Positions 48,240 to 59,265 of a stretch of 64,000 nt of DNA are shown here, piece after piece. How positions within the stretch are numbered: the first letter of the stretch is position 1; each line of letters starts with the position of its first letter. The position numbers were made by a program, and so were the translations under genes. Source of the DNA: Larix kaempferi. Lineage: Eukaryota > Streptophyta > Pinopsida > Pinales > Pinaceae. The notes beneath the pieces are model-generated. The model saw only the letters and a program-made list of their open reading frames with translations, did no database searches and was not told where the DNA came from. The stretch spans positions 12,989,501 to 13,053,500 of the forward strand of contig BSBM01000826.1 in the NCBI GenBank assembly GCA_027924585.1, given 5' to 3'.

Positions 48240-49345
48240 GGGATTTTATGATATCAAGGGAGGATATATATTCCCTAGGATGGAGATGTTAGAGAAATTA
48301 TACTTAAGGAATCCCACAGAGCAATATATTGTGCACACCCAAGCGTAAAGAAGATGTATGCGGACATGAAGCAACTTTTCTTTTGGGCATGAATGAAGCA
48401 CGATGTGGTCAAATTCGTTGCTAGGTGCCTTGAGTGTTAGCAGGTAAAAGTTGATCATCACCACCCGACAGGACTATTGCAACCGCATGACATCCTTATG
48501 TCAAAATGGGAGGTCATCTCCATGGAATTTTTGGTTGGATTGCCTCTTACCTCTCATAGGCATGATGCCATCATGGTCATCATTGATAAACTGACCAAAA
48601 CTACTCACTTTATTCCAGTAAAGGAGACCTATGACGTCACAGATGTAAATCGTGTATTCATAAGTGAATTAGTTCGTCTCCATGGGTTTCCCAAGAAGAT
48701 TATCTTAGATAGGGATTCCAAGTTTGCATCTAGGTTTTGGACAAGTTTGCAGTCATCCCTAGGAACCTAGTTGAACCTAAGCACAGCTTACCACCTAGAG
48801 ACAGATGGGAAAATAGAAAGAGTGAATCAGGTGATGGAGGACATGCTTAGGATGTATGTTATGGATCAACAGACCCATTGGGAAAATCACTTACCTTTGG
48901 TAGAATTTTCTTACAACAATAGTTACCATAGATCAATCGGGATGAATCCATATGAAGCATTATATGGAAGGACATGCAGAACACCATTGAGTTGGGAAAG
49001 GTTAGAGGATCAAGTAATTATAGTACGTGATTTTATTCAGGAGATGGAAGAACAAGCTATTCAGATTAGACAGCGAGTAAAGGAAGTTCAAGATAGACAA
49101 AAGAGATATGCCGATGCGCATAGGGTTTACCGAAACTATAAGGTTGGGGATGCAGTATTCATATGCATAAGACCTAGTAAAAGTACCATCTGGTTTGGGA
49201 AAGGGACAAATTTGTCGCCACGATTTATAGGACCCTTTCAAATTTTGGAGAAAGTTGGACCCGTCGCGTATCATCTCATGCTTCCACCCCATTTGCTTAA
49301 AACTAATAATGTTTTTCATGTATCTGTTTATGACATTATATAGAT
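48240..49345 (+). pseudogene. pol: Chromovirus integrase
   Basis: An HHCC-like zinc region (HRAIYCAHPSVKKMY ... CLEC, about 48310-48437) precedes the catalytic core at 48477-48770 and 48771-49343. The first core Asp, normally MDF, reads MEF (SMEFLVGLPL, about 48517). The second Asp is kept (IILDRDSKFASRFW) and the Glu is kept (DGKIERVNQV). The C-terminal region has NYKVGDAVFI and LSPRFIGPFQILEKVGPVAY. Stops at 48249, 48438 and 48768, with others between. This enzyme would insert the cDNA. The Asp to Glu change and the stops make it inactive. Confidence 0.9.
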
Positions 49346-49555
49346 GAGTCTCATAAAATAAACTGGAAGGAACTGTAGGTTTCAGATGAGGGGACCATTA
49401 GGTTCGAACCATTACGTTTATTGGACCGCAGGGTTAGACAGCTCAGACACCATTTGGTTGACTAGGTTAAGGTCTAGTGGGACAGGTATAGCCTAGGCTC
49501 TGCTACCTGGGAGGACACAGAGACCATGCCTCGTGATTTTCTCACACTATTTTGA
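49346..49555 (+). pseudogene. Chromodomain-like tail of the integrase
   Basis: After the integrase the text reads IRFEPLRLLDRRVRQLRHH, VKV.WDRYSLGSATWEDTE and MPRDFLTLF. It matches the degenerate chromodomain at the end of many plant chromovirus polyproteins, which helps target insertion to particular chromatin. Three in-frame TAG codons (49376-49378, 49463-49465, 49475-49477) interrupt it; TGA ends it near 49553. Confidence 0.72.
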
Positions 49556-49579
49556 TCATAACTTCGGAATGAATTTTCT

Positions 49580-49594
49580 CGAAGGGTGGGTGTA
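49580..49594 (+). other. Polypurine tract of the chromovirus
   Basis: CGAAGGGTGGGTGTA directly precedes the 3' LTR. It is purine-rich but interrupted by two T residues, as is common in this lineage. Confidence 0.65.
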
Positions 49595-49712
49595 TGTAAT
49601 GACCTGTTTTGACCTTATTACTTGAACTATCATTATATGTTGTATTTGCTTATTATTGCGAGACTTCGTCAATTTGATGACACTCTAGACATATGGTTTT
49701 ACTATTTTTCCG

Positions 49713-49758
<46 letters not shown>

Positions 49759-52235
49759 TGTTAATGTTGTGAATTATATTCATGTTTTGATTATGTCTCT
49801 AGCATGCAAATTTACTAAATAATGGGTACGTGGATACCAAGTTAAAGGTTATATGCTGAATGGATAGATATGATACCAGGTTCATGGTACATAGAAATGA
49901 TTTTCATTATTGCTCCTTAGTAATGAAATGTATATACGATATTCTCGATCGTGTGTATGGAGACTAACCTACAGGTTAAAAGGGCTAAGTGGTAGATGGA
50001 CCCTCTGAGGTGGGAGTACCTTGGGGCTACGTATTTTGAAAAATAAATGGTATGCAAGTGATGCATTATTTTTTTAGCATGATTATTGTATTATTATCAT
50101 GATGTATGGGTGGGGTAGGGTTTTAGGAAACTCAACCGCCCAAACTGGTTATATAATGACAAACTGAGTACAAGTCGCAACGTAGTCACTATGCCAGTAT
50201 AGACATAGTCCCTTGTTCCATTAGGGGGGTGGAGGATGTACCCACCATTTATCCCCGGGGAGGATTGTGCTATGACACGCTCCCCAAGGTGTGCAATGAT
50301 GACTGGTGGGTTCCTGCTGGGAATCTTGGTCAATGTAGTCGACAATTCCACTTATGGGTTCTAACTGGAGCCAGTCATGGCGTGACACTTCAGGGTAGTC
50401 TAGCAGAGGAAGGATAGGATGTGGAAGTTAGTTGTGAATCAGATAGACGATGTAAGTAGATATGTGTATCATGAAGTTAGGAATAAAACTTGCTTAATTG
50501 TGTATGTTGAAAACCTTTGTTGAGTCACGTGTTGTAACTCAGTAACTTATAAAATTGTTCATTAGTTAATTATATATAGTTAAGTGAATTATAAAACATT
50601 GCAAAATGTGTTTAAGAATGTGTCAATAAACAATAAATTTTGTAATTATGAATGTTGTGTGGTTAAGTACTATTAGTGTACCTACACCATCTATGTAAGC
50701 ATTAGCTATGCTTACATAACTCATATAAATATGTGTAAGAGAATTATCAATTATAGTAATGAAGGATTATTTGGATGCATTATGGTCGTGAATGATCACT
50801 TCATGTTTACTATTATTTATTTAATCATGAATTGATACACTTATGTTAAATTATTAAGGAATGGTTAATCACAAATCATGGTCAATACAAGCTAATTAAG
50901 GTTAACAATGTTAGTTAGAGGTTAACCAGATTGTTAATAACTCGATTGATAAATACTAAATGTTAAAGATGTGTATTAGTTGCATAACGTGGTCATAAAT
51001 GAGAACTTTGCTAATGATATTAATTAGCTTATTTTAACTTGATTTATTAATAGTAAACTGGATGTTAATATTGTTAATTAATGTTGATAATAGTTTTAGT
51101 AATAACTAAAGTATGAAATAGGGTAATGGTCATTTAATTTAAATAATATTTATTTAAATTAATTTAAACAGAAATTGATATATAAAAGAAAACTTAGCCA
51201 TTAAATACTTACGTGTAACTTAAGGTCAGAACATACAAATTAATTATATTATTAACGTGATAGGTCGGTTTGAAGCCATATTAATATTCCTTAAATTAAA
51301 AATCGGTGTTCAATTATTAAATATGGTAAATAATTATGTGACTAATCATTGAAGTTTAAAAGAGTGGTAGTTAATTAGTGATTAAATGATAAATTAGTTT
51401 TGATTATAAATGTGGCTTGATGGATAGATTCGGTGATGATTAAATCTATGATAAAGATAATTATAATTACCATTAATTAGTGTGAAATTATTACGATAAG
51501 AAGGGATGGTGGTTTAACTTATTGTAAACTATTTCCTTTTGACCCTTTGAATCGAGTGGTTGAGGGTAGTTAATGAACCATGATTTGACAGATAAGTGAA
51601 GGAGTTGGGAATTGAATGGGGGAGGATAAGGGTATTAAATGCAGAGGGAAGAAGCGGTAGGAAGGAGGATAAGGGGGGGAATGGAAATTGGGGGAAGGAT
51701 CTTTTCGATTGGAAAAAGAGGAAGAAATTGAGGGAAGGAGAAGGAATCAGGAAAATTTAGGGAAGTTTCAGAGAATTACAGTGGAGGAAGCTGGTAATTT
51801 CTCGAGGAAGCACTAGTTGGTCTTGTAATCAGTTTGGGCTCAGGGGTCCAAGTAGAAATTCTTGGAGCTGGGTGGTCAGCGAGACTTCTCCAGTTGGAAG
51901 GGAGGCATACCAAGTTTAGACAGTTGAGTATTCTTAGGGTTTGGGATTTTCATTTATAGGTATTTCATTAATTGTTATTTGAATTGTTTCTTGCAAGAAA
52001 AAATATGATGCTTAATTTTTAAAATTTGTTAAATTTCTAAATTGTGATTGATGATTTATACCTGCATGAAAATTCTTAATTGTATGATCTTCACGTTTAC
52101 ATAAATAATTTTGTTGCTTAATACCTGCACAAAAAAAACATTATTATTTTTAAAGAATTGAACAAAAAAAAAGAGAACTTTGAAATAAAAATAGAAATTA
52201 CATTACTTTATCGGGGACCAAGGATGGCCCCTACA
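49595..52235 (+). repeat. Chromovirus 3' LTR (2,641 bp)
   Basis: Begins TGTAATGACCTG and ends GATGGCCCCTACA. It differs from the 5' LTR by many substitutions and small indels. A (GT)n tract at 49719-49757 is expanded relative to the 5' LTR. Confidence 0.92.
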
Positions 52236-52250
52236 TCCTTTGAGACTTTC

Positions 52251-53059
52251 TTTTTTTCTGTATTTTCTCTATAATCTCTTTAGATTGTGGGACTTTGGTT
52301 GTAAATCAAAATTTATCCCATAAAGGAGATCATTAAGTAGTAAATAACAATTTTAAATCATTTTTTGTCATTGATTTTTTAATTTTCTCCATTTCAGACC
52401 CTTTACTTTAACCATGGATCCCAATTTTCATTTTTAAAATCCTTCTAGATACAACATCTTCCAAGTCCCATGACCTGAAATTTAAACTTCAATAGACTCT
52501 GAGAACTCCATTTACCTTTCTTGTGTCTAAGTGAAACAGATGCAAGATAAATAACATATGTTGTTGGAAACCCTTGTTAATTAACCATAAAACACTAGTT
52601 CCATGCGAAAACTATGCATGATATGATGAATTTGTTCCAATGACTTATCAAACATCAATAGCAAGTCCATCCAAAATCTAAATCTTAATCCATTATTAAC
52701 TAAGTGATTCTCATTATTCAACAACAGTTCAAGTTCGACAATCAATATCATTGCCTAAATTATTGCACTGAGAGGCGCTTCTACAAGCCAAAGTGGATGA
52801 GATGTGCCACGTCTATCATGATGGCATGGCACAAAAAAGAAATATATTAGAACATTATAAAACCAAGAACATGTCATCTCCAAATTTAAATTGGCTAGAT
52901 TGTAAAATATATTTATATAATATACATTGAGTTTCTATTTCGATTTCCATTCACACATCCTCAAATTTTAAATAAATATTTTCATAAATAGTTATAAGAC
53001 AACTAAATATTTGCGTATTAGTTAGCCTTTCCTTATTTTGATCTACAAGAGAGACATAT
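52251..53059. other. AT-rich flank of the chromovirus
   Basis: Nothing recognised beyond the near-repeat at its left edge. Confidence 0.4.
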
Positions 53060-53600
53060 ATTGGATCATTGTGGTGAAAAACATATTGGATTATGTATTG
53101 TTAAGTTAATAATAGAACCATAAGTTAGATATTAGTTTTTTGATAATTGCAAATTAATCAATAATTGGGTAAATTGCAAGTATTTTACATCATAAATAAT
53201 TAATGAATGCAAATTTTGTGTATTTGTAGGATTTGTGTTATACTTTACAACATGAAATAGTTGGCACTTTGACCATTAAATTTGGGTAAATAACTATTTT
53301 ACTTCATAATCAATCATAGTGAATGAAATTTTTGCCTATATGTAGGATTTATGTATTATCGTTTATGATTCCAAATTGGAATAGTTGGCATGATGGATTA
53401 TTTACTTTTAAGTTAATAATTGAACATTGAGTTAGATGATAGTTTTTTGTAAATAACTATTTTACATCATAATTAATTAATTAATGCAACTTTGGCCTAT
53501 CTATAAGATATCCATGTTGGAACAGTTGGTGCCTAGATGATTATAATGAAAAATATATTAGATTATGTAATTTTAAGTTATACAATATTTATTTCAAAAC
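53060..53600. repeat. Degenerate tandem repeat, about 150-200 bp unit, three copies
   Basis: Shared words: TAAATAACTATTTTAC.TCATAAT, AATGCAA/AATGAAA...TTTGCCTAT, TGTAGGATTTATGT, GGAATAGTTGGCA and ATATTAGATTATGTA. Copies start near 53080, 53280 and 53440 and are diverged. Confidence 0.6.
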
Positions 53601-53893
53601 TACCTAGTCAAACCTCACAAATGCCAACAAATTTATGGTTGTTGAAGTTCACATGATTCGAGATCAACCACTCACACATTGGAACTTAGGGAAATTTCAA
53701 GAATATTGTTTACAAGAGGTTCTATCCAATATGATACAAAGCATCAAAAAAGATCAAGATATACCATCCAATAATTTATTGACATATTAAACAAAATGTC
53801 ATCAAGTTTAACGCAAGAGACTCTGAAGATTCTCTCCATGTTAAGTTCATTTTTGTGTTGTTTTCATATTAAACGAAGGAAATAATAGTGTTC

Positions 53894-54107
53894 TTTTTTT
53901 AAATGGTGGTTCACCGTTTGTTAGAGGGCTAGTCCACTAAGATAATTCCAACACCTGTTATTCTAGGTAGAATATCAAGGTATGGACAGAAATACAATCA
54001 TTACAATAGGGGCTCAACAAGAGCATCACGTCACTTACAAGAATTGAACCCGGGTGGGGAGGGAAAGAATCATTCCTCCCAACCACCCAAGCTACAACCA
54101 ACAGACA
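53894..54107 (-). mobile_element. tRNA-derived SINE with perfect 14-bp target duplication
   Basis: On the minus strand it starts TTGTCTGTTGGTTGTAGC. It has an A box (TAGCTTGGGTGGTTGGGA) and a B box (CGGGTTCAATTC) about 45 bp later, a tRNA-unrelated body, and ends in poly-A (plus-strand T7 at 53894-53900). The flanking repeat AAATAATAGTGTTC is exact (53880-53893 and 54108-54121). A textbook SINE of 214 bp, about twice the length of the one at 18166. Confidence 0.9.
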
Positions 54108-54231
54108 AAATAATAGTGTTCGTTGTTGCTTCTCTAAAGCGCACATTTTATCATGCTTCCAAAATACAGACTAGGCTATTGAAGAGAAATATGTCATGCA
54201 CCTATATACAAAATACTTTTTATATGAGCTA

Positions 54232-54533
54232 TCTTATTTGTTAAGTTCATAAATTTCATGTAATTAAATTACTTATGATTACTCATATTAATGAGCCATA
54301 TCTAAGATAATGAAGAGATACGTGTTAATGCATTAATCATTCCAATAGAGATGTTCATATGAAATTTGTATTCAAAGGGGTATCTCCTAAGTTGTAATCG
54401 GTGTATCATTTCTATATTATACCAAATGTTCTCGTGAATATTGATCTCATATTGAGAATCTAAGGAGTTTATCATTTCTTAAGGATACATATTAATGAGC
54501 TATACTTGTTAACCATTTGTTACATGAGCTACT
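54232..54533. repeat. Tandem unit 1 (about 300 bp)
   Basis: Starts around GAGCTATCTTATTTGTTAAG and is repeated as unit 2 from 58995 onward, on the far side of the inserted DNA transposon. Shared text includes TACTTATGATTACTC, GAAATTTGTATTCAAAGGGG and GGAGTTTATCATTTCTTAAG. Confidence 0.88.
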
Positions 54534-54535
54534 TA

Positions 54536-54561
54536 GGGGAAGGACACCAATAGTGGTGTGG
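54536..54561 (+). repeat. Left terminal inverted repeat
   Basis: Starts GGGGAAGGACACCAATAGTG. It pairs with the right repeat, with four mismatches (positions 6, 7, 20 and 25), all purine transitions. Confidence 0.88.
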
Positions 54562-54889
54562 CCTCTTCAAATCCATCGTGGAAACCATGTGGAGGCTAAC
54601 TAGACGTACAACAAGGGCCCACTCGAAATCCCACCATGTGCCAATTGTGGGCCTATGAAGAAGCCACATGTTCAGGGGGCTTTTATAGGTTTACGCTGGG
54701 GTTTTGACAGGTCCTTTTTCTAAGTGTTGTTTTGGTCAGGCTCGATGGGTGATTTCCTCCTCGCTTGGTAGTGGTGCAACCTAGTCTGCTTACTGGTTTG
54801 TCTGGTTTTGAACCCTTGTCCATCGTTACCTGTTATAGAATGTGACCATGTGCACAGAGTTGGCCACCTAATTCGAAGCCTGTTATGGC

Positions 54890-55265
54890 ATGGTTCCTAT
54901 GGATGATTTATTAGCATTGCGCGTCGTTGTTGAGTGTTGTTGTTCGTGTTCAACTTGCCTCCGACCTTGGATCATCCCTCGACCAGGTAGGAAGCACTTC
55001 CATGTGGTTTATCCATTGCAATGTTTCATTTTAATCTTGGCATTTTCTAACATTAGGTTTTTTGTTTGCAGGTGGATCTCGGTCATGGAGCTTGGTTTTT
55101 CACTATGTGTGGATCCCAAGTGTGGATACTTTGGTGGCGACTCGTCCAGCGCAACTTTCCTACATTTTCCTGGTAGGCATCCAACCCTACCAACTAATGA
55201 CCCGATGTGTTTATCAACACCTAAACTATTGGTTGGAAATTTGTGTCATCTTGTGTTGAATGTGG
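54890..55265 (+). other. Possible spliced, captured segment inside the transposon
   Basis: A plus-strand frame has plausible GT-AG borders: GACCAG/GTAGGAAG at about 54985 and TTTTTTGTTTGCAG/GTGG ending at 55070. Leaving out that interval keeps a frame open to about 55262. The predicted peptide has no domain I know. It lies opposite in strand to the transposase. Gene capture is one reading; chance is another. Confidence 0.25.
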
Positions 55266-55599
55266 GGTTTCTTTCCCTCTATGTTTTTAAACACCTCAAA
55301 TTTGGTTGAAAATTTGTAAGAGTTTTACCCTTGATGTGCTTGTAAAACGGATGTAAGATGGATTTAATGGTATCTATGTTTGTTTTGTTGCAATGTGCAT
55401 GTAATTTGATGAATGTTCGAATTGGAAATGACCCTAATGAATTTTGTTGTTGGGATTCAATGCGCATATTTGTGCTTTTTTTTACCCTTCTCATGCTTGT
55501 AATTCAGATTTTCGAGGGCTTGAAAGGATTTGTTGTTCGGATTGTTTAAAATTGCTTGTAATTTGGTTGTGGTATGGTTGTAACCATTGGAATTCGAAC

Positions 55600-56660
55600 A
55601 CCACCTTTGTGCATTTTTTGTCCATATTAGGGCCTGGTTGTATTATGACAGGTTACCCTCCATTTTTGCAGTGATCCTAATGATTTTGGTTGGTGAGATT
55701 CACTGCGCATATTAGGGCTTTAGGCCTGGAAAAAACAACAGCAACCAAACATAAGTGCCAAAACCCTATTTTAAGCCCATAAAAGGACGCTCAAACATGT
55801 TTCTTCTTAATATCCCTCTCGATTCCATCGTTTTCATTGAGCCTAGTGGATGGGTTCATGGGATTTCATGTGAATATTTGGGATTTGTTTGTGGACTTTA
55901 CTTGCGATAACCTACATGCCACAATTCCTTCCATCTTGTAACCCAGTTTCATCATAGTTCCATATATGAGATGGACTATATGAATGTTTCTGATAGGAAT
56001 TGGACAGTGTCATAGAACTTGGACACAATTGCAGGGTGAAAATTCAAGGCTCTGTCTCTATCCATGCCTTCCACTATTCATAAAATAAGTTTTGGATGTA
56101 TTTTCTTGAACCCTTATATCCATGACTTCCTGGGAAATCCATCTATGAATGGATTCAACCTTGATTGACAGATTTGTGCAATATTTGACTTTAGTTGTAT
56201 CAACTCTAGCCCGTGGCCCATATCAGCCATCTCCTTACACCAACTGACAACTTCCTCCTCCTCCTGTTCAGTTAACACTGTGAGAGGCCCTTTCCTCTTG
56301 GTATGAGTGAGACCATTTATCCAATAATGCATTGATTTTGGTGCAATCCCATACTTGTTTGTAGCTACTCTCACAGAATACATGTTGTATTTGACATCAT
56401 CAATTTCCTTCATCATGTCCTCTTTTTTCCAACCTTTGATAGCATTGATATTCTTGCTTGAACCAGTTACCTGCACTGCAGGTGTAGGTGGATCAACGCC
56501 ATCAGGAACTGGCATGCATTGGTCTTCACATTTGCATATTCATTCTGGACAACAACATTTTGTTATGTCTCCTCATCTGATGAAGCATGTTGTTGTTGTG
56601 CAACTCTAGTGCCTCGCCTTCATTTCCTCCTTGTCCGAGCAACAGAATTCCATCTTGTCA
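55600..56660 (-). pseudogene. pogo/Tigger-like transposase relic
   Basis: A possible start ATG lies near 56660 (MTRWNSVARTRR), with a frame break before the clear frame 56515-56114. That frame carries KGWKKEDMMKEIDDVKYNMY and VATNKYGIAPKSMHYW (psq-like helix-turn-helix), then LTEQEEEEVVSWCKEMADMG and NPFIDGFPRKSWI (Tc5/CENP-B-type second helix-turn-helix). After TAG 56114-56116 it continues GFKKIHPKL, EGMDRDRALNFHPAIVSKFY and, after a shift, SHIWNYDETGLQDGRNCGM (about 55920-55975). The Asp of NYDETG is the first catalytic Asp of this family. The second Asp and third acidic residue are not recognisable further on. In an active element it would bind the inverted repeats and move the DNA. Confidence 0.75.
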
Positions 56661-57134
56661 TGATTACAACAACTTGTATGAGAAGAAGAAAAAACTATGA
56701 CAAACAAATTTGAGTTCAAATCCACATAAGGGAGAAGTAATAGAAAACACCAACATAATAGACAGTTTGTTTAGTGTTAATGACCACATAAATGCTAAGT
56801 AATTGACATTATCCCTACAATTCATCCCCTTCACTACACTTTGTGCTTCTCCTAGTCCAAGGGTAAAATGTTTCTAGTTGAGTTTGAACATCTACATATG
56901 TTGATTGTAATAATTGAGGAATTGGATATGGTGTGGGAAGAAAAATATGTTAATTGTTTTAGATTTAACATTCAACATTTAGCTATTTCATATTTAACAT
57001 GTAAACGATGGGCACTTTCTTGGACTAACCCAACATGCCCACTCTTCATATTAATAGTCATTTTCTACATGTGTAAAATAATACAAGGCTACTACACTAC
57101 TACTACTGAATTTTGAGAGCATTTGATACTACAC

Positions 57135-57275
57135 TATCTCATGTCAATGGCCATGACACTATACTATTTGAGGATTTAGGTTTGATAAGTTGGAAGCCAA
57201 CTTTGGACTCATGTCAATGGTCATGACATTGTACTATTTGATAGTATAGGTATGAGAAGTTGGAAGCCAAATTAT
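57135..57275. repeat. Tandem duplication, about 72 bp, inside the transposon
   Basis: CTCATGTCAATGGYCATGAC..TACTATTTGA..ATAAGTTGGAAGCCAA occurs twice in succession with small changes. Confidence 0.8.
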
Positions 57276-58968
57276 GATAGAAGCATCAATGAAATTTGGA
57301 GTGTGAAGTAGAAACATTGACATAGGAGGAGAGCATCAAACCAACATCACATTTCATCCACATTTCATTGCACTACATAGACGAGTTTTACCCTATCCAA
57401 CATTATTGAGTTTCATGCCCTGGCCTTATCAATTACTTATCAATAACTTAGTAGAAATTTACTTCTCTACCAACGGATTTGATCAAAGGATTTGAGCATT
57501 AGTGCAGTTACATAATACTAGTGTCCATATTTTATGTCTAGAAAGCACAAGAATATATTAATGGAAGATATGCATAATGTGGATATCATGGCAGTGAATG
57601 TGCAAATTGAGATTCTATAAGCTCTACTATAACATCATATTGTTGTCTGGGCCTTATATACTCTAAATTTTTCCATTCCCTTATAATAGATAGTTTGTTT
57701 AGAAATTATGTTTGCAGAGTATTGAGACTAGGAAACACTTGTTTTTTTGTCATCCCTTATCCGTTCGCATGCAACTGCAGTCAAGAGTCTTAGAAGTCCA
57801 CAATATTAATAGACCTAACTTAACCCCCAACTTGAGTGTCAAGTCAAATGTTGGGAATTGTTCCGACTTGGTTATGGTATGGACATATGTAACATGTAAA
57901 CGAAGGCAAACTGAGAAGAAATACTAGATCAATTAAAAACACGATTCAACCATAACAATGCATGCTTAAATGAAAGTTTCTATAAATAGAGTTAAACAAA
58001 TCAGAGTATAGTATAGTCGATAAGAGAAATAGTTGAGGGGTTACAGTAGAGGGGTTAGCTTGAACATGCAAACGATGGCATATAAATACTCACAAAACAT
58101 AGACTGTAAAAATACCTGAGCCGAGCATGTTATGTGAGGGACTGACTTGCTAAGCGGTTCCACTTGTGAATTGCAAAAATGTAAAATGAGTTAGATTGGT
58201 GTTGATTTATAGTATGACATTTTTAATGATGGATGTTGGATGTTATTGACATGGATTGCAAATTTGCTTTTTTGAATGTGTGGTCATGATTGGTTGTAGT
58301 ATGATCCAATGGTTGTCTTGGTTGATCCTTGTACATTTGATCAGTTTAATGGATCGTTTTGATTTTGATGAGTTCAATGGTTGATTAGATTAGTTTAAAG
58401 GTTTAGTTGGCATTGAATTCATTGCAAATTGTAGTTTACGCTAGAAAATCCTCTTGTTGGTAATCTAATTAATGGTTGATTTGTTGATTTTAGTGTGTTG
58501 ATGACAATTTATTACATTTCCAAGGTTGGGTTGTGGATATATTCAACAGGTGAGGATGAACACTTCATTTTTTTTAATTGTTCAAGTGGTAACGGTACTA
58601 GATTAGTGATGTGCATGAAGCTTAGCAGAGATGTTCCATTTATCATTCATTGCAATAGATTTGTTATTGCATGAGTATTGTTTGGTTGGAATATTTAGGA
58701 TGGTTTAAGGTGTGAATTTGTCTTTCAGTCAAAACACTACAAGTGGTGACAGTGACATCATGTTTTGAAAAGATGGTATGTAAAAACAGTTGGGCATAAA
58801 TGCTCAATTTTCGGACAGTTGTAGGCCCAACCAATTTATGTGAAATTTTTGAAAAACTTTTGGATTTTTTGTATTTAATTAATTAAGTATTTTATCTATT
58901 TAATTGGATCTTATACTATTTGTTTTATGGAGTGTTGATGTGACCTCCTCTATGACCACTTCTAGTCC

Positions 58969-58994
58969 CTACACTACTATTGGTGTCTCTCCCC
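58969..58994 (-). repeat. Right terminal inverted repeat
   Basis: In minus sense starts GGGGAGAGACACCAATAGTA; see the left repeat. Confidence 0.88.
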
Positions 58995-59265
58995 TATTTG
59001 TTAAGCTCATAAATTCCATTTAAGTAAATTACTTATGATTACTCGTATTAATGAGCCATACTAAGATAGTGGAGAGATACGTGTTACATGCATTAATAAT
59101 TCCAATAGATATGTTCATATGAAATTTGTATTCAAAGGGGTATCCCCCTATGTTGTAATTAGTGTATCATTTCTATAGTATACCAAATGTTCTCTTGAAA
59201 ATTGATCTTGTATTGAGAAGCTAAGGAGTTTATCATTTCTTAAGGATATATATGGTGAAACACTA
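58995..59265. repeat. Tandem unit 2, interrupted by the DNA transposon
   Basis: Continues the second unit of the 300-bp tandem pair from TATTTGTTAAGCTCATAAAT to about GGATATATATGG. Its first bases are split by the insertion (GAGCTACTTA before 54536). Confidence 0.88.

Larger units (their letters stand above)
39366..52235 (+). mobile_element. Ty3/gypsy chromovirus (Tekay/Del-like), 12.9 kb
   Basis: Long LTRs (39366-42041 and 49595-52235), PBS TGGTATCAGATCC (42045), a leader of about 3 kb, then gag, protease, RT, RNase H, integrase and a chromodomain-like tail in gypsy order, then purine tract GAAGGGTGGGTGTA and the 3' LTR. Both ends are TGTAATG...CCTACA. LTR divergence is substantial (about ten differences in the first 130 bp), so it is an old copy. 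The coding region is broken by many stops. The flanking bases are a 15-bp near-repeat instead of the usual 5 bp. The chromodomain and very long LTRs point to Tekay/Del-like chromoviruses; the lineage is inference. Confidence 0.92.
54536..58994 (-). mobile_element. pogo/Tigger-like DNA transposon (4.46 kb), TA target duplication
   Basis: Terminal inverted repeats match at 22 of 26 positions (left 54536-54561, right 58969-58994; both begin GGGGARRGACACCAATAG). They are flanked by TA on both sides (54534-54535, 58995-58996). The transposase relic on the minus strand has a Tc5/CENP-B-type DNA-binding region and a DDE start (NYDETG), both fitting the pogo branch of Tc1/mariner, which uses TA targets. 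The pre-insertion sequence is confirmed by the neighbouring tandem unit, which reads GAGCTATCTTATTTG uninterrupted. Other parts hold noncoding DNA, a 72-bp tandem duplication and a possible captured segment. Confidence 0.82.
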
